A stretch of 64,000 bases of DNA from Alkalibacterium olivapovliticus (GTDB lineage: Bacteria; Bacillota; Bacilli; Lactobacillales; Carnobacteriaceae_A), in assembly GCF_003003275.1 (NCBI RefSeq), contig NZ_PVTO01000006.1, forward strand, positions 53,317 through 117,316, written 5' to 3'. Below, one piece after another: positions 19,350 through 29,815 of this stretch. The position numbers and the translations under genes were made by a program. The notes below the pieces were generated by a model. That model did no database searches and was not told the origin of the DNA. It saw only the letters and a program-made list of their open reading frames with translations. The first letter of the stretch is position 1; every line of letters starts with the position of its first letter.

Positions 19350-19488
19350 TAGTGGATACAAAGTGGGATTGTCGCGCTTTTCTGATGAGTATTTCATAAT
19401 TTTGGATTTATATTCAAAGCTAAGATGGATTTAATGCTGGCTTTAAAGGATAGTTACTTTGTTTTTCGAACTGAACAGAAATTATAGT

Positions 19489-19782
19489 TGAGTTGATAGA
19501 ATATGAGACAGCTTGTTGGAGTCGGAAATAATTTTGGCGTGAGTATCGAAAATAGAGATTCTATTTTAGGAACTGAAAAGAAATAAAGAGTGAGCTCAAA
19601 GAATATCAATCATATTGTCAGAGCTGAACTTGATTATAGATTTAGTTTCAAGAATAAGAGCCCAATTGTTCCAAGTCGGCAAACTATTTCAGCGAGTTCC
19701 GAAAATAAGAAGCCGATTATAGTTACTCAAAAAAGAGTTAGAAGTGAGTATCATTAATATCAAACTAACCCACTCATAATGT
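19489..19782. repeat. Diverged 51-bp-period array
   Basis: TGAG-like anchors recur at 19489, 19540, 19591, 19642 (TTAG), 19693 (CGAG) and 19745, giving steps of 51, 51, 51, 51 and 52. Units 1 and 4, 153 bp apart, still share TTGTT, AGTCGG and GCG at the same offsets. The rest of the 19350-19985 gap is AT-rich, with no gene seen apart from the promoter near its end. Confidence 0.65.
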
Positions 19783-19869
19783 TTATATTAAACACAAATG
19801 CCAGTTAAACTTGAAAAATAAAAGAGCACCAGCAACCAGAATTTTCATTCATTTTTCATTTAAAAAAGA

Positions 19870-19883
19870 TGATACCGATAACA
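19870..19883. promoter_or_regulatory. Maltose-regulator operator, site 3
   Basis: TGATACCGATAACA is the third copy of the 14-bp motif. Its centre is 19.5 bp upstream of a TTGTGT -35 box, matching sites 1 and 2. Confidence 0.75.
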
Positions 19884-19895
19884 TCCTGAAAAGTG

Positions 19896-19924
19896 TTGTG
19901 TGAATACGCTACAGAGATTAAGAT
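19896..19924 (+). promoter_or_regulatory. Predicted promoter of the alpha-glucosidase-glcK-malT-mapP operon
   Basis: TTGTGT (19896-19901), a 17-base spacer, then TAAGAT (19919-19924). Confidence 0.5.
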
Positions 19925-19985
19925 TATATCTGTTGTCATAAATGACATGAAAAATTGCTGACGAGAATATGGAGTGACAAAATCA

Positions 19986-21686
19986 ATGGAAAAACAATGG
20001 TGGAAAAAAGCGGTAGCCTATCAGATCTATCCGCGGAGTTTTTATGATTCAAATGGAGATGGCATAGGAGATTTAAGAGGCATTATCGAGAAGCTAGACT
20101 ACATAAAGGAACTGGGAATCGATGTTATCTGGGTGAGTCCTGTTTATGAATCACCTAATGATGACAATGGCTATGATATCAGTGATTATCACGACATCAT
20201 GTCTGAATTCGGCACTATGGCTGATTTTGATGAATTGCTTGATGAAGTACATAATCGCGGAATGAAAATCATTATGGACCTGGTCATCAATCATACTTCA
20301 GACGAGCACGAATGGTTTATTGAATCGCGTTCCTCTAAAGATAATCCGTATCGTGATTTCTATATCTGGCACCCCTCCAAGGCGGATGGTTCAGAGATCA
20401 ACAACTGGGAATCGATTTTTGGCGGATCAGTCTGGGAATACGATGAAACAACAGATGAGTATTTCATGCATGTCTTCTCGAAAAAACAACCGGACTTAAA
20501 CTGGGAAAACGCAACGGTTAGAGAGCATCTGTATGAAATGGTTAACTGGTGGCTGGATAAAGGAATTGATGGCTTTAGAGTCGATGCAATTTCTCATATC
20601 AAGAAAAGAAACGGCTTTCCTAATATGCCGAACCCATTAAATAAAGATTATGTACCGTCATTTGATGGGCACATGAATCAGCCGGGGATCGATCTGTTCC
20701 TGTCTGAGTTCGCTGAAAAGACAATCAAGAATTACGACGTGATGACTGTTGGTGAAGCGAACGGGGTATCGATCAAAGACGCCGACCGCTGGGTAGGAGA
20801 AGAAAATGGCTACTTCAATATGATTTTCCAGTTTGAACACCTGGGACTTTGGGGTGCAAATGGTGAAGGATTAGACCTTAAAGAATTGAAAGAAGTGATG
20901 ACTAGATGGCAGAAGGGGCTTGATGGTCGGGGATGGAACGCTTTATTCATAGAGAATCATGATCTGGCGAGAAGTGTGTCGACCTGGGGTAATGATGCAG
21001 ATTTAAGAAAAACGTCTGCTAAGGCCCTGGCGACTTTCTATTTCTTCATGCAGGGAACGCCTTTCATTTATCAGGGACAGGAAATCGGAATGACGAATGT
21101 TCAGTTCGATTCGATCGATGACTATGATGATGTCGGCATGATCAACATGTATAATATTGAAACTAAAAATGGATCGACTCATGATGAAATCATGGAATAC
21201 ATCTGGAAAAATGGACGGGACAATTCCCGCACACCGATGCAATGGTCGAACGCACCGGAAGCTGGATTTACAACAGGAACGCCCTGGTTTGGGACGAACC
21301 CGAACTATCCGGACATCAATGTAGAACAGGCAGTGAACGACCCGGATTCGATCTATCATTTTTACAAAAAAATGATTCAGATGAGAAAAACAACGCCTGT
21401 TCTGATCTATGGACATTATGAACTGATAGCTGACGAACATGAAACGGTTTATGCCTACCTGCGCGCTTACGAAGGGGTGGAATATGTTGTAATGGTCAAT
21501 ATGTTCAACTCATCTACTGTTCTTGATTTAAGTAAGGAGCTCGACCTGGGCGAACTGAAACTGAGCAACTACACAGTGACAGATGAATTGAATCCAGTTA
21601 TTAAACTGAGACCTTATGAGGCTCGTGTTTATAAAGTGGCGAAACAGAAAGTATGGCATGATCCGAACTACTACACTTTACCTTAA
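19986..21686 (+). CDS. Alpha-1,4-glucosidase (GH13_31), Ala-type
   Basis: A 566-residue cytoplasmic GH13_31 exo-glucosidase and paralogue of the enzyme at 7508. Regions are DLVINH, GFRVDAISH (nucleophile D200), TVGEAN and IENHDLAR. The residue after the nucleophile is Ala201, as in the exo-alpha-1,4-glucosidase of Geobacillus stearothermophilus, so maltose and maltodextrins are the likely substrates. The ATG at 19986 is preferred over an in-frame GTG at 19974, because that GTG overlaps the GGAG ribosome site. With glucokinase 11 bp downstream, it forms a route from maltose to glucose-6-phosphate independent of maltose phosphorylase. Confidence 0.88.
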   Translation: MEKQWWKKAVAYQIYPRSFYDSNGDGIGDLRGIIEKLDYIKELGIDVIWVSPVYESPNDDNGYDISDYHDIMSEFGTMADFDELLDEVHNRGMKIIMDLVINHTSDEHEWFIESRSSKDNPYRDFYIWHPSKADGSEINNWESIFGGSVWEYDETTDEYFMHVFSKKQPDLNWENATVREHLYEMVNWWLDKGIDGFRVDAISHIKKRNGFPNMPNPLNKDYVPSFDGHMNQPGIDLFLSEFAEKTIKNYDVMTVGEANGVSIKDADRWVGEENGYFNMIFQFEHLGLWGANGEGLDLKELKEVMTRWQKGLDGRGWNALFIENHDLARSVSTWGNDADLRKTSAKALATFYFFMQGTPFIYQGQEIGMTNVQFDSIDDYDDVGMINMYNIETKNGSTHDEIMEYIWKNGRDNSRTPMQWSNAPEAGFTTGTPWFGTNPNYPDINVEQAVNDPDSIYHFYKKMIQMRKTTPVLIYGHYELIADEHETVYAYLRAYEGVEYVVMVNMFNSSTVLDLSKELDLGELKLSNYTVTDELNPVIKLRPYEARVYKVAKQKVWHDPNYYTLP

Positions 21687-21697
21687 AGGAGAAACCC

Positions 21698-22669
21698 ATG
21701 AAAAAAATTGCTATCGGTATCGATTTAGGAGGAACAACGATTAAATTCGCTTTTCTGACAAAAGATGGGCAGGTCAAGACACAGTGGGCAGTCCCAACAC
21801 CGGTTCATAACAGCGGACGAAGCATCGTTCCCACTATTATAGAATCGATTCAGAATAAAATGATCGAACAGGCCTTGACCTCTGACCATATAGTGGCCAT
21901 TGGTATGGGCTCTCCCGGTTCTGTTGACCGTGCAAATGGAACAGTGACGGGAGCCTACAATTTGGGATGGGTCGACACTGTGCATATAAAAGAGGCTATC
22001 GAACAGGCATTGGAGATCCCGTTTGTACTGGATAATGACGCGAATGCAGCTGCTCTTGGTGAGCAGTGGATGGGAGCAGGCCAGAACGAACCGAATGTTG
22101 TGTTCCTGACGCTTGGTACAGGTGTGGGAGGTGGAGTGATTGTGAATGGCGAATTGGTCCATGGCTTTTTGGATACTGCTGGAGAAATCGGTCATCTGAA
22201 AGTGGAGGACAATGGCTTTGCGTGTACCTGCGGACAGGTCGGATGCCTTGAAACAGTCGCAAGCGCAACGGGTATCGTGAACGTGGCTAAGAAAGAAGCG
22301 CCTTACTTTATAGAGTCATCAGCTTTGGCTAAAGTTATAGTAGAAAAACAGATGATTACCGCTAAATATGTTTTTGAATCAGCTAGAAGTCAGGATCCAC
22401 TGGCGGAGCATGTGCTTAAAAAAGTGGGACAATATCTAGGGATAGCATGTGCAAATATAGCAAATATATTGAATCCCTCAACGATTGTATTGGGTGGCGG
22501 CGTGTCAAAAGCGGGTGAATTGCTGCTAAGTTATGTCGTGCCGAATTTTGAACGAAATGCCTTTCCAACAATCGCAAAGCACACAGCAATTAAAATCGCG
22601 ACACTCGAAAACGATGCCGGTTTTTTGGGCGCCGCTTCATTGGCATTTGAATCGGCAGAAAGTAAATAG
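21698..22669 (+). CDS. glcK: Glucokinase (ROK family)
   Basis: Phosphorylates free glucose with ATP. A 323-residue ROK protein. The N-terminal phosphate-binding stretch is GIDLGGTTIKFAFL, the active-site region is LDNDANAAALGE, and the ROK zinc motif is CTCGQVGCLE preceded by the conserved His of GEIGHLKVE. Length is usual for Firmicutes GlcK. Its place after an alpha-glucosidase and before a maltose PTS shows it handles glucose released inside the cell by phosphorylase, glucosidase and MapP routes. AAAGGAG lies 6 bases before the ATG. Confidence 0.93.
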   Translation: MKKIAIGIDLGGTTIKFAFLTKDGQVKTQWAVPTPVHNSGRSIVPTIIESIQNKMIEQALTSDHIVAIGMGSPGSVDRANGTVTGAYNLGWVDTVHIKEAIEQALEIPFVLDNDANAAALGEQWMGAGQNEPNVVFLTLGTGVGGGVIVNGELVHGFLDTAGEIGHLKVEDNGFACTCGQVGCLETVASATGIVNVAKKEAPYFIESSALAKVIVEKQMITAKYVFESARSQDPLAEHVLKKVGQYLGIACANIANILNPSTIVLGGGVSKAGELLLSYVVPNFERNAFPTIAKHTAIKIATLENDAGFLGAASLAFESAESK

Positions 22670-22713
22670 AGTAAGATAGTTGTGGGTAACTAGACTAGAC
22701 AGGAGTAATGATG

Positions 22714-24888
22714 ATGAAAAAAATGATGAATTTTGAGTTTTGGCAAAAGTTTGGTAAAGCGTTAATGGGTGTTATTGCCGTTATGCCGGCAGCTGGATTA
22801 ATGATTTCTATTGGGGGATCGATTCCGCTGATTAATCCGGATATTGAAGCTTTGGTAGCGGTCGGTAGTGTGATCGAAAATGTCGGTTGGGCCATCATTG
22901 GCAATTTACATATTTTATTCGCACTGGCAATCGGTGGAAGCTGGGCAAAAGATAAGGCTGGTGGAGCATTTGCTGCCGGAATCAGTTTTATTTTGATCAA
23001 CCGAATCACTGGAGCGGTTTTTGGGGTAACGGGAGATATGCTGGCTGAAGAAGGGGCTGTAACACAAACATTGCTTGGAGCAGAGATAGCCGTTGATGGG
23101 TACTTTGTTTCAGTGCTAGAAGCCCCCGCTCTAAATATGGGTGTTTTCGTTGGGATGATCGCAGGGTTTTTAGGAGCGATGGCGTTCAATAAATATTACA
23201 ATTACAGAAAATTGCCGGATGCCCTCTCATTCTTTAATGGGAAACGATTTGTCCCATTTGTCGTCATCGTCTGGTCTCTATTGGCAGCGCTTGTTCTGGC
23301 ATTTGTATGGCCGGTCATTCAAAGTGGGATAAACAGTTTTGGTATCTGGATCGCAGAATCACAGGACACCGCACCAGTATTGGCACCTTTCCTGTTTGGA
23401 ACACTAGAGCGTCTGCTATTGCCGTTTGGTCTCCACCATATGCTGACGATTCCGTTAAATTATACAGCACTAGGGGGAACGTATCAGGTATTAAGCGGTG
23501 CACAAGAAGGCGCGCTTGTTTTCGGTCAGGATCCACTCTGGCTGGCTTGGGCACGTGACTTAGTCAATCTGGATGCTGCTGGAGATGTCAGTACCTATCA
23601 GTATGCTATGGAAACATTCGTCCCGGCACGTTTTAAAGTCGGACAAATGATTGGATCGTCAGGGATATTAATGGGTATGGCATATGCCATGTATAAGAAT
23701 GTCGATAAAGATAAACTCAAGGGATACAAATCAATGTACTTGTCTGCAGGTCTGGCCGTCTTTCTGACTGGTGTGACCGAACCGCTGGAATTCATGTTCA
23801 TGTTTGCAGCGATGCCGCTTTATGCGATATATGCTGTGATTCAAGGAGCAGCCTTTGCAATGGCAGATATCATCAGCCTACGTGTGCATGCCTTCGGGAG
23901 TATCGAACTGCTGACACGGACACCATTGGCATTAAGAGCAGGATTAGGTCTTGATTTGATCAATTTTATATGGGTTTCTGTCTTATTTGGAGTGGTAACC
24001 TATTTTATAGCGAACTATCTGATTAAAAAATTCAATTATGCTACACCAGGTCGTAAAGGAAATTATGAAAATGATGCAGTAGGAACTGACTCAACTGAAC
24101 CAGTCGATGCGTCTCAGCAAGTGTATGACATTATTCACCTGCTTGGTGGAAAAGAGAATATTTCAGATGTAGATGCATGTATGACTCGCTTACGTGTGAC
24201 TGTAAAAGATACAAACCGTGTTGGGAAAGAGGCGCACTGGAAAAAAGCAGGAGCCATGGGATTAGTACACAAAAACACTGGTGTTCAAGCCATTTATGGC
24301 CCTAAAGCAGATGTGCTTAAATCGGATATCATTGATGTACTGGAATCAAATGCACCTATTCCCGCTTCTACGATCGATCAATCCAATACTGATGAAGTCA
24401 GTGAAACTGACCAGACGTCTGCTGTGTACTCAGAAGCGGCAGTGGATACGGCCATTTATACTGCAGGAGCAGGAGACGTAAAATCCATCACTGAAGCACC
24501 GGACGATGTCTTTTCTCAAAAAATGATGGGAGACGGCTTTATTGTCGATCCCTCTTCAGACGAAATCGTGTCACCTGTTTCAGGAACAATCGAAAACATT
24601 TTCCCGACTAAGCATGCGATTTCGATCAAAACGGCTGAAGGAATCGATGTTCTTGTTCACATGGGTGTCGATACGGTAGAATTAGAAGGAAGAGCCTTTA
24701 CTGTTCATGTTAAAGAAGGGCAAGCGGTTCAAGTCGGAGATGCTCTGGCAGACATGGACCGGAAACAGGTAATAGATGCCGGTAAAAACACGCTGGTCAT
24801 GGTCGTCTTTACTAACCTGTCGGATAAACAGATATTTAAATTGCACGCTCATCCAGATCAGTCAGGCCGTGTAGGCACAATTAATTAA
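22714..24888 (+). CDS. malT: Maltose/glucose PTS transporter EIICBA (MalT/PtsG type)
   Basis: A 724-residue PTS permease of the glucose superfamily. The EIIC membrane domain (about 1-445) includes GVTEPLEFMFMF. EIIB (about 460-540) has the phosphorylated Cys in DVDACMTRLRV. EIIA (about 610-724) has the active His in VLVHMGVDTVELEG. It resembles streptococcal and enterococcal MalT/PtsG. The neighbours, above all the MapP-type phosphatase 21 bp downstream, point to maltose imported as maltose-6'-phosphate; glucose remains possible. Three ATG codons in a row start the frame; the third (22714) has the best spacing (8) from AGGAG. Confidence 0.85.
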   Translation: MKKMMNFEFWQKFGKALMGVIAVMPAAGLMISIGGSIPLINPDIEALVAVGSVIENVGWAIIGNLHILFALAIGGSWAKDKAGGAFAAGISFILINRITGAVFGVTGDMLAEEGAVTQTLLGAEIAVDGYFVSVLEAPALNMGVFVGMIAGFLGAMAFNKYYNYRKLPDALSFFNGKRFVPFVVIVWSLLAALVLAFVWPVIQSGINSFGIWIAESQDTAPVLAPFLFGTLERLLLPFGLHHMLTIPLNYTALGGTYQVLSGAQEGALVFGQDPLWLAWARDLVNLDAAGDVSTYQYAMETFVPARFKVGQMIGSSGILMGMAYAMYKNVDKDKLKGYKSMYLSAGLAVFLTGVTEPLEFMFMFAAMPLYAIYAVIQGAAFAMADIISLRVHAFGSIELLTRTPLALRAGLGLDLINFIWVSVLFGVVTYFIANYLIKKFNYATPGRKGNYENDAVGTDSTEPVDASQQVYDIIHLLGGKENISDVDACMTRLRVTVKDTNRVGKEAHWKKAGAMGLVHKNTGVQAIYGPKADVLKSDIIDVLESNAPIPASTIDQSNTDEVSETDQTSAVYSEAAVDTAIYTAGAGDVKSITEAPDDVFSQKMMGDGFIVDPSSDEIVSPVSGTIENIFPTKHAISIKTAEGIDVLVHMGVDTVELEGRAFTVHVKEGQAVQVGDALADMDRKQVIDAGKNTLVMVVFTNLSDKQIFKLHAHPDQSGRVGTIN

Positions 24889-24909
24889 GCTAGTTAAAGG
24901 AGAAAGCAG

Positions 24910-25767
24910 ATGAAGGTTTTAACGTTAAACACACATTCATGGATGGAAGAGGATCCCTACGGAAAGCTTGAGAGTCTGGTGGAAAGCCTGGCAGCGGAAG
25001 CGTATGACATTATTGCTTTGCAGGAAGTCAATCAGTCCATGGATGGCGACGTCATCAAAGATGAAACCTTCATCAGTCCTCGTGAAGACCAGTTAATAGT
25101 GCCGATTAAGGAAGACAATTTTGCGTATCTTTTAGTTGAAAAACTCAAAGAGAAAGGATTGTCTTACTACTGGAGCTGGGCAGCTAATCATATAGGGTAT
25201 GATGTGTATGATGAAGGGGTTGCTGTCTTGTCCAGGGAGCCTTTTAAGGCTGAAAGTCACCTGATATCACGAGCAGATGACTATGCCAGTCATTACACTC
25301 GTAAAGTCCTGAAAGCGAAGATCGAGCGAAGTGGAAAGCGCTGGACAGTAATGTCGGCACACTATTCATGGTGGAAAAATGATCAGGAAGAGAAATTGTT
25401 CCAGCATGAGTGGGAACAGACGCTTGCGGTTATTCAGCCGGATGAAAGAGAACGGCTGATTGTCATGGGTGATTTCAACAATGAACCTCAAACGGATAAT
25501 GAAGGGTATGCTCTGATCGAACGCACTGCTCCATTTATAAAGGATTCCTTCAAAGCAGCGGGGACAAGCATTGGCGAAGCAACTGTAGAACGTGCAATAG
25601 ATGGTTGGGAAGGGCATCAGGATCATAAGCGCATCGATTATGTGTTTGTGGGGAATGGGATTCAAGTTAATCGTTACCGTGTCGTATTCGATGGGAAAGC
25701 TCAGCCGGTCATCAGTGATCATTTTGGTGTAGAGGCAATGATAAACGAAAAACTTACTAAAAGTTAG
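24910..25767 (+). CDS. mapP: Maltose-6'-phosphate phosphatase (endonuclease/exonuclease/phosphatase family)
   Basis: A 285-residue protein of the EEP metal-dependent phosphatase fold. Motifs are LNTHSW, ALQEVNQ (metal Glu), GDFNNEP and the terminal SDHFGVEA Asp-His pair. In Enterococcus faecalis a protein of this family encoded in the mal locus, MapP, removes phosphate from maltose-6'-phosphate made by the PTS. Linkage to malT, glucokinase, alpha-glucosidase and maltose phosphorylase here makes that role likely. The fold alone does not exclude a sphingomyelinase-like or nuclease activity, but no signal peptide is present. AAAGGAG precedes the ATG. A strong terminator follows. Confidence 0.83.
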   Translation: MKVLTLNTHSWMEEDPYGKLESLVESLAAEAYDIIALQEVNQSMDGDVIKDETFISPREDQLIVPIKEDNFAYLLVEKLKEKGLSYYWSWAANHIGYDVYDEGVAVLSREPFKAESHLISRADDYASHYTRKVLKAKIERSGKRWTVMSAHYSWWKNDQEEKLFQHEWEQTLAVIQPDERERLIVMGDFNNEPQTDNEGYALIERTAPFIKDSFKAAGTSIGEATVERAIDGWEGHQDHKRIDYVFVGNGIQVNRYRVVFDGKAQPVISDHFGVEAMINEKLTKS

Positions 25768-25806
25768 AGAAAATACGTGACATTAAGCAAAAATCATGCT
25801 ATATTT

Positions 25807-25841
25807 AGCACTGGACTTATTTAGTATCCAGTGCTTTTGTA
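25807..25841 (+). terminator. Terminator after mapP
   Basis: AGCACTGGA and TCCAGTGCT form a perfect 9-bp stem with an 11-base loop, followed by TTTTGT. Confidence 0.85.
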
Positions 25842-25893
25842 CGTTAAAAATGTGTTAAATATGGGATGATATGAAAAAGAGGAGCTTATAATT

Positions 25894-26784
25894 ATGAAGA
25901 AAAAATTATTTTTAACTAGTTTATTATCTCTTGGAGGATTATTAGTCGCTTGTGGAACTGACACAGCTTCTGATGTTGAACCGAACGAAGATGCTGGAGA
26001 AGATACTGTTGAAGAAACGGCAGCCGAAGAAACATCATGGGCTGATATTGAAGAAGAAGGCGTTCTGACTGTCGGAACATCCGGAACATATGCGCCGATT
26101 ACATTCTTTGATGAAAACAATGAACTGACGGGATTTGAAGTTGAATTAGTCAGAGAAATCGGCGAGCGTTTAGATCTTGAAGTTGAATTTGAAACAATGG
26201 ACTTTGACGGCATTCTTCCGGCACTGAGAAATGGACAAATCGACGTGGCAGCACATGACTTTGCGATCACAGAAGAACGTCTGGAAATCTTTGACTTCGT
26301 TGATCCGCACAAATTCTCTTATGGATCGATCATTGTCCGAGCTGAAGATCAGGATACATTTGAATCAGCGTATGATTTAGAAGGTGTTGATGTAGCTGTC
26401 GGTTCACTAACAAGTAACTATGCGATTTTCGCTGATAACATCGGTGCAAACGGGACGGCTTATGATGGTGGCGTTGAAGCTATTTTAAGAGATGTTATGA
26501 ACGGCAACCAGGATGCCTACTTGAATGATTACCTGGTACTGTTAAATACACTAAATGAATTCGACGATGATAATCTGGCAATTGCTGAAGACGTTAAGTT
26601 CCATTCAACTGAAAGTGGCATGGCTGTCTTACAAGGAAATGAAACATTAAGAGACCAGTTAAGCGAAACACTTCAGGAGTTATTGGATGAAGGAGTCGTT
26701 TCTGACCTGTCTATGGAATTCCTTGGAGCAGATGTGACTGAACCTGTTGATGAATCAGAAGTTGTCAGTTTAGACGGAGAATAA
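25894..26784 (+). CDS. Amino acid ABC transporter substrate-binding lipoprotein
   Basis: A 296-residue family-3 solute-binding protein. The lipoprotein signal ends LLVAC with an acidic linker (about 22-50). The binding fold begins at GVLTVGTSGTYAPITFFDENNELTGFEVELV, a standard polar amino acid pattern (shown in two readable parts: GVLTVGTSGTYAPI and GFEVELV). The arrangement with the next two genes resembles cystine-type TcyABC importers, but ligand identity cannot be fixed from sequence. A 16-bp perfect hairpin with a T run separates it from the permease gene, so the binding protein is probably made in excess. Confidence 0.87.
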   Translation: MKKKLFLTSLLSLGGLLVACGTDTASDVEPNEDAGEDTVEETAAEETSWADIEEEGVLTVGTSGTYAPITFFDENNELTGFEVELVREIGERLDLEVEFETMDFDGILPALRNGQIDVAAHDFAITEERLEIFDFVDPHKFSYGSIIVRAEDQDTFESAYDLEGVDVAVGSLTSNYAIFADNIGANGTAYDGGVEAILRDVMNGNQDAYLNDYLVLLNTLNEFDDDNLAIAEDVKFHSTESGMAVLQGNETLRDQLSETLQELLDEGVVSDLSMEFLGADVTEPVDESEVVSLDGE

Positions 26785-26792
26785 TCAGCTGT

Positions 26793-26835
26793 ATAAACAT
26801 ACAAGAAGTACGCTCTTCTTGTATGTTTATTTTTT
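26793..26835 (+). terminator. Attenuating terminator inside the amino acid transporter operon
   Basis: A 16-bp perfect stem (26793-26808 with 26815-26830), loop TACGCT, then TTTTT. This is a complete terminator in structure, yet the next gene is co-directional 33 bp away, so partial read-through is expected. Confidence 0.8.
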
Positions 26836-26867
26836 GAATCTAAAATAAAAAGTGAGAGGATAAGACG

Positions 26868-27566
26868 ATGTTTGATACATTCAGAAATATTCGCTGGGAA
26901 TACCTGTTTGACCTGGAACTGGCGATAGACTCATTGCCGTTTCTGCTTCAGGGACTACAGAATACAATGATCATCGCCCTGTTCAGTATGGTTATTGCCT
27001 TGCTGCTGGGTATTGTGATAGGCATTGCACGGATGTCGAAGTACGCTGTGTTTCACCTGCCGGCACGTTTGTATATTTCGTTTATGCGGGGGACACCTTT
27101 GCTGGTATTCGTGTTCATATTGTTTTACGGATTGCCGGTCATCGGTATTGAGTTCAATAACGCCCTGGTCGCTGCTATTGTGGGGGTCAGTTTAAACTTT
27201 GCAGGGTATAATGCAGAAGTCGTCCGCTCAGCTATCTTGTCTGTCCCAAAAGGGCAGTGGGAAGCAGCGGCAACTTTACAGATGGATTATTTCCAGACCT
27301 TGAGAAAAATAATTATTCCACAAGCTACTCGTATTGCCCTTCCCCCAACCTTCAATATTTTTATGGATGTGGTTAAAGGGACTTCATTAGCTTCCGTCAT
27401 TACTGTTCAGGAACTGCTTTACAGTTCACGACTGGTAGCTGGAAGAACTTACGACAGCATGACGATGTATATTTCAGCAGCTTTGATTTACTGGATGGTC
27501 TGTATCGTCATCGGCTTTTTCCAGGAACGTCTGGAAGTCAGATACAACCGTTACCTATCTAATTAA
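26868..27566 (+). CDS. Amino acid ABC transporter permease
   Basis: A 232-residue HisM/GlnP-type permease with about five helices. The conserved family stretches are MRGTPLLVFVF, AGYNAEVVRSA and the EAA-like loop KGQWEAAATLQM. The N-terminus (YLFDLELAIDSLPFLLQGL) is typical of the cystine/polar amino acid subgroup. GAGAGGA precedes the ATG. The ATPase gene follows after 12 bp. Confidence 0.9.
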   Translation: MFDTFRNIRWEYLFDLELAIDSLPFLLQGLQNTMIIALFSMVIALLLGIVIGIARMSKYAVFHLPARLYISFMRGTPLLVFVFILFYGLPVIGIEFNNALVAAIVGVSLNFAGYNAEVVRSAILSVPKGQWEAAATLQMDYFQTLRKIIIPQATRIALPPTFNIFMDVVKGTSLASVITVQELLYSSRLVAGRTYDSMTMYISAALIYWMVCIVIGFFQERLEVRYNRYLSN

Positions 27567-27578
27567 GGAGGGGCACAC

Positions 27579-28322
27579 ATGATAACCATTGAGCGTCTTA
27601 AAAAGAGTTTTGACGATACACCGGTTTTAAAGTCGATCGACCTTCAAGTCAACAAAGGGGAAGTGGTTTGTCTGGTGGGTGCTTCGGGATCCGGGAAAAC
27701 AACACTTCTTCGCTGTCTGAATCTGCTTGAAACGCCTGATGAAGGCAGAATTAAAATTGGCGATAAAGAAGTATCATTCGGTGAGAAACCAATCAGCAAA
27801 AAAGATATCAAAGATATCCGAAAGTATTCAGGTATGGTCTTTCAGGGCTTTCACCTGTTTCCTCACATGACGTTGCTTGAAAACATTACTCAGGCCCCGT
27901 TAACTGCTAAACAGCAGGAAAAGGACGTCATTATGAAAGAAGCAGAAGTGCTTCTTGAAAAAGTAGGCTTATCAGAACACCAGGATAAATACCCTGATGC
28001 GTTATCCGGCGGACAGCAGCAGAGAGCAGCGATTGCCCGTGCCTTGATGATGCACCCGGAAGTAATGCTGTTTGATGAACCGACATCTGCTCTGGACCCT
28101 CAACTGGTCAGAGAAGTACTTAAAGTCATTGAAAGTCTGGCTAAAGATGGACAGACGATGGTGATTGTGACACATGAAATGCATTTTGCCCGTCGAATCG
28201 CTGATAAAGCATTCTTCATGGATGATGGTTATATAGTCGAAGAAGGACCTGCCGACCAGGTGCTGGCGAATCCAAAAGAGGACCGTACAAGAGAATTTCT
28301 GGCCCTTCTTGAAGATGAGTAA
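27579..28322 (+). CDS. Amino acid ABC transporter ATP-binding protein
   Basis: A 247-residue ATPase. Walker A is GASGSGKTTLLR, the Q-loop is MVFQGFHLFPH, the signature is [15 protein letters not shown], Walker B is [13 protein letters not shown], and the switch His lies in VTHEM. It energises import by the preceding permease and lipoprotein. Length and sequence are usual for GlnQ/TcyC-type proteins. AAGGAGGGG lies 6 bases before the ATG. A bidirectional terminator separates it from the convergent GH4 gene. Confidence 0.92.
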   Translation: MITIERLKKSFDDTPVLKSIDLQVNKGEVVCLVGASGSGKTTLLRCLNLLETPDEGRIKIGDKEVSFGEKPISKKDIKDIRKYSGMVFQGFHLFPHMTLLENITQAPLTAKQQEKDVIMKEAEVLLEKVGLSEHQDKYPDALSGGQQQRAAIARALMMHPEVMLFDEPTSALDPQLVREVLKVIESLAKDGQTMVIVTHEMHFARRIADKAFFMDDGYIVEEGPADQVLANPKEDRTREFLALLEDE

Positions 28323-28364
28323 AAAAACGCAGGCTAGCAGGTGAAATGAGTCATTAATGAACTG

Positions 28365-28408
28365 ACAAAAGCCCTTACTACTCTCTGAGCAGTAAGGGCT
28401 TTTGTATT
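28365..28408. terminator. Bidirectional terminator between the amino acid ABC operon and glvA
   Basis: ACAAAAGCCCTTACT and AGTAAGGGCTTTTGT form a perfect 15-bp stem with an 11-base loop. T runs exist on both strands, serving both convergent operons. Confidence 0.88.
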
Positions 28409-28447
28409 CAGTTGATCAAGTTAAAGGACTGATGATCAGTTAGCTGA

Positions 28448-29779
<1,332 letters not shown>

Positions 29780-29815
29780 TTAAATCTGCCCCTTTTAATT
29801 TAGTTAATCTTTTTC

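Noticed and set aside
18669..19397. Long minus-strand frame rich in Ser-Pro-Gly
   Set aside because: It is the antisense shadow of the DPDGD repeats of the amylopullulanase. It has no ribosome site, and the plus-strand frame is clearly the real gene.
22695..23189. Minus-strand frame of 164 codons in malT
   Set aside because: Antisense of a membrane-domain gene. It has no ribosome site, and the plus-strand gene is certain.
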